Source of the DNA: Atriophallophorus winterbourni
Taxonomy: Eukaryota > Platyhelminthes > Trematoda > Plagiorchiida > Microphallidae
Reading direction: 5' to 3'
Assembly: GCA_013407085.1 (NCBI GenBank)
Contig: JACCGJ010026004.1
Span: 42,536 to 106,535 of the forward strand
Length of the DNA stretch: 64,000 nt
Position numbering within the stretch: the first letter of the stretch is position 1
DNA letters: not shown here
Content: more notes on this DNA, generated by a model
Database searches by the model: none
What the model was told of the DNA's origin: nothing
Seen by the model: the letters and a program-made list of their open reading frames with translations, nothing else

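Overview
This window is eukaryotic, intron-rich, AT-rich nuclear DNA from a metazoan. The abundance of degenerate non-LTR retrotransposons of the CR1/Jockey and RTE types, a Penelope-like fragment, and introns from about 150 bp to almost 7 kb fit a flatworm, most likely a digenean fluke. That assignment is an inference and I cannot name a species. There are only two real host protein genes, arranged tail to tail.

(1) About 10.5-18.9 kb, plus strand: a complete 12-exon hnRNP U-like gene (SAP domain, SR-like basic patch, SPRY domain, AAA/polynucleotide-kinase-like P-loop domain, RGG region and a long Q/Y/S/A/G-rich tail). The exon phases join without a break to give 1267 residues. (2) 19.04 kb to beyond the right edge, minus strand: a protein kinase D (PKD/PRKD) gene stretched over at least 45 kb. 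I can place 15 exons, covering the end of the second C1 domain, an acidic/Ser linker, most of the PH domain and the whole kinase domain to the stop codon. The splice phases agree at every junction I could test. One PH-domain exon (expected between 51,900 and 56,700) was not found, and the N-terminus lies off the right edge. The two stop codons are only about 137 bp apart, so the 3' ends of the two transcripts probably overlap.

1-10.5 kb is an accessory retrotransposon block. It holds a CR1/Jockey-like element on the plus strand (interrupted by a smaller insertion), an unrelated LINE fragment on the minus strand, then a nearly full-length but broken two-ORF LINE on the minus strand. The ORF1 start of that LINE lies only about 230 bp from the hnRNP U-like start codon.

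The PKD introns act as a trap for mobile DNA in both orientations. They hold at least eight LINE copies or fragments (25-33 kb, 38-42 kb, 45.7 kb, 48 kb, 52.6-53.2 kb, 55.4-56.4 kb, 63.2-63.9 kb), a Penelope-like fragment next to a histone H2B pseudogene (50.1-50.9 kb), a hAT/ZBED-like transposase scrap (35.5 kb) and a tRNA-like SINE head (55.2 kb). They also hold foldback elements (35.9, 36.6-37.0, 46.4-46.8 kb), a GC-rich retroposon with a perfect 13-bp target-site duplication (57.8-58.4 kb) and a short relative with a 12-bp duplication (20.65 kb). At least two dispersed repeat families recur across the window: a ~200-bp family with six copies, and a ~100-220-bp family with about eighteen copies concentrated at 48.8-61.2 kb. 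A 20-base run of N at 48,225-48,244 marks an assembly gap inside a LINE.

I found no CRISPR array, operon, rRNA or intact tRNA gene. The most unusual signals are the foldback and dispersed repeat families, the two retroposons with target-site duplications, the overlapping gene ends, and the long low-complexity tail of the hnRNP U-like protein.
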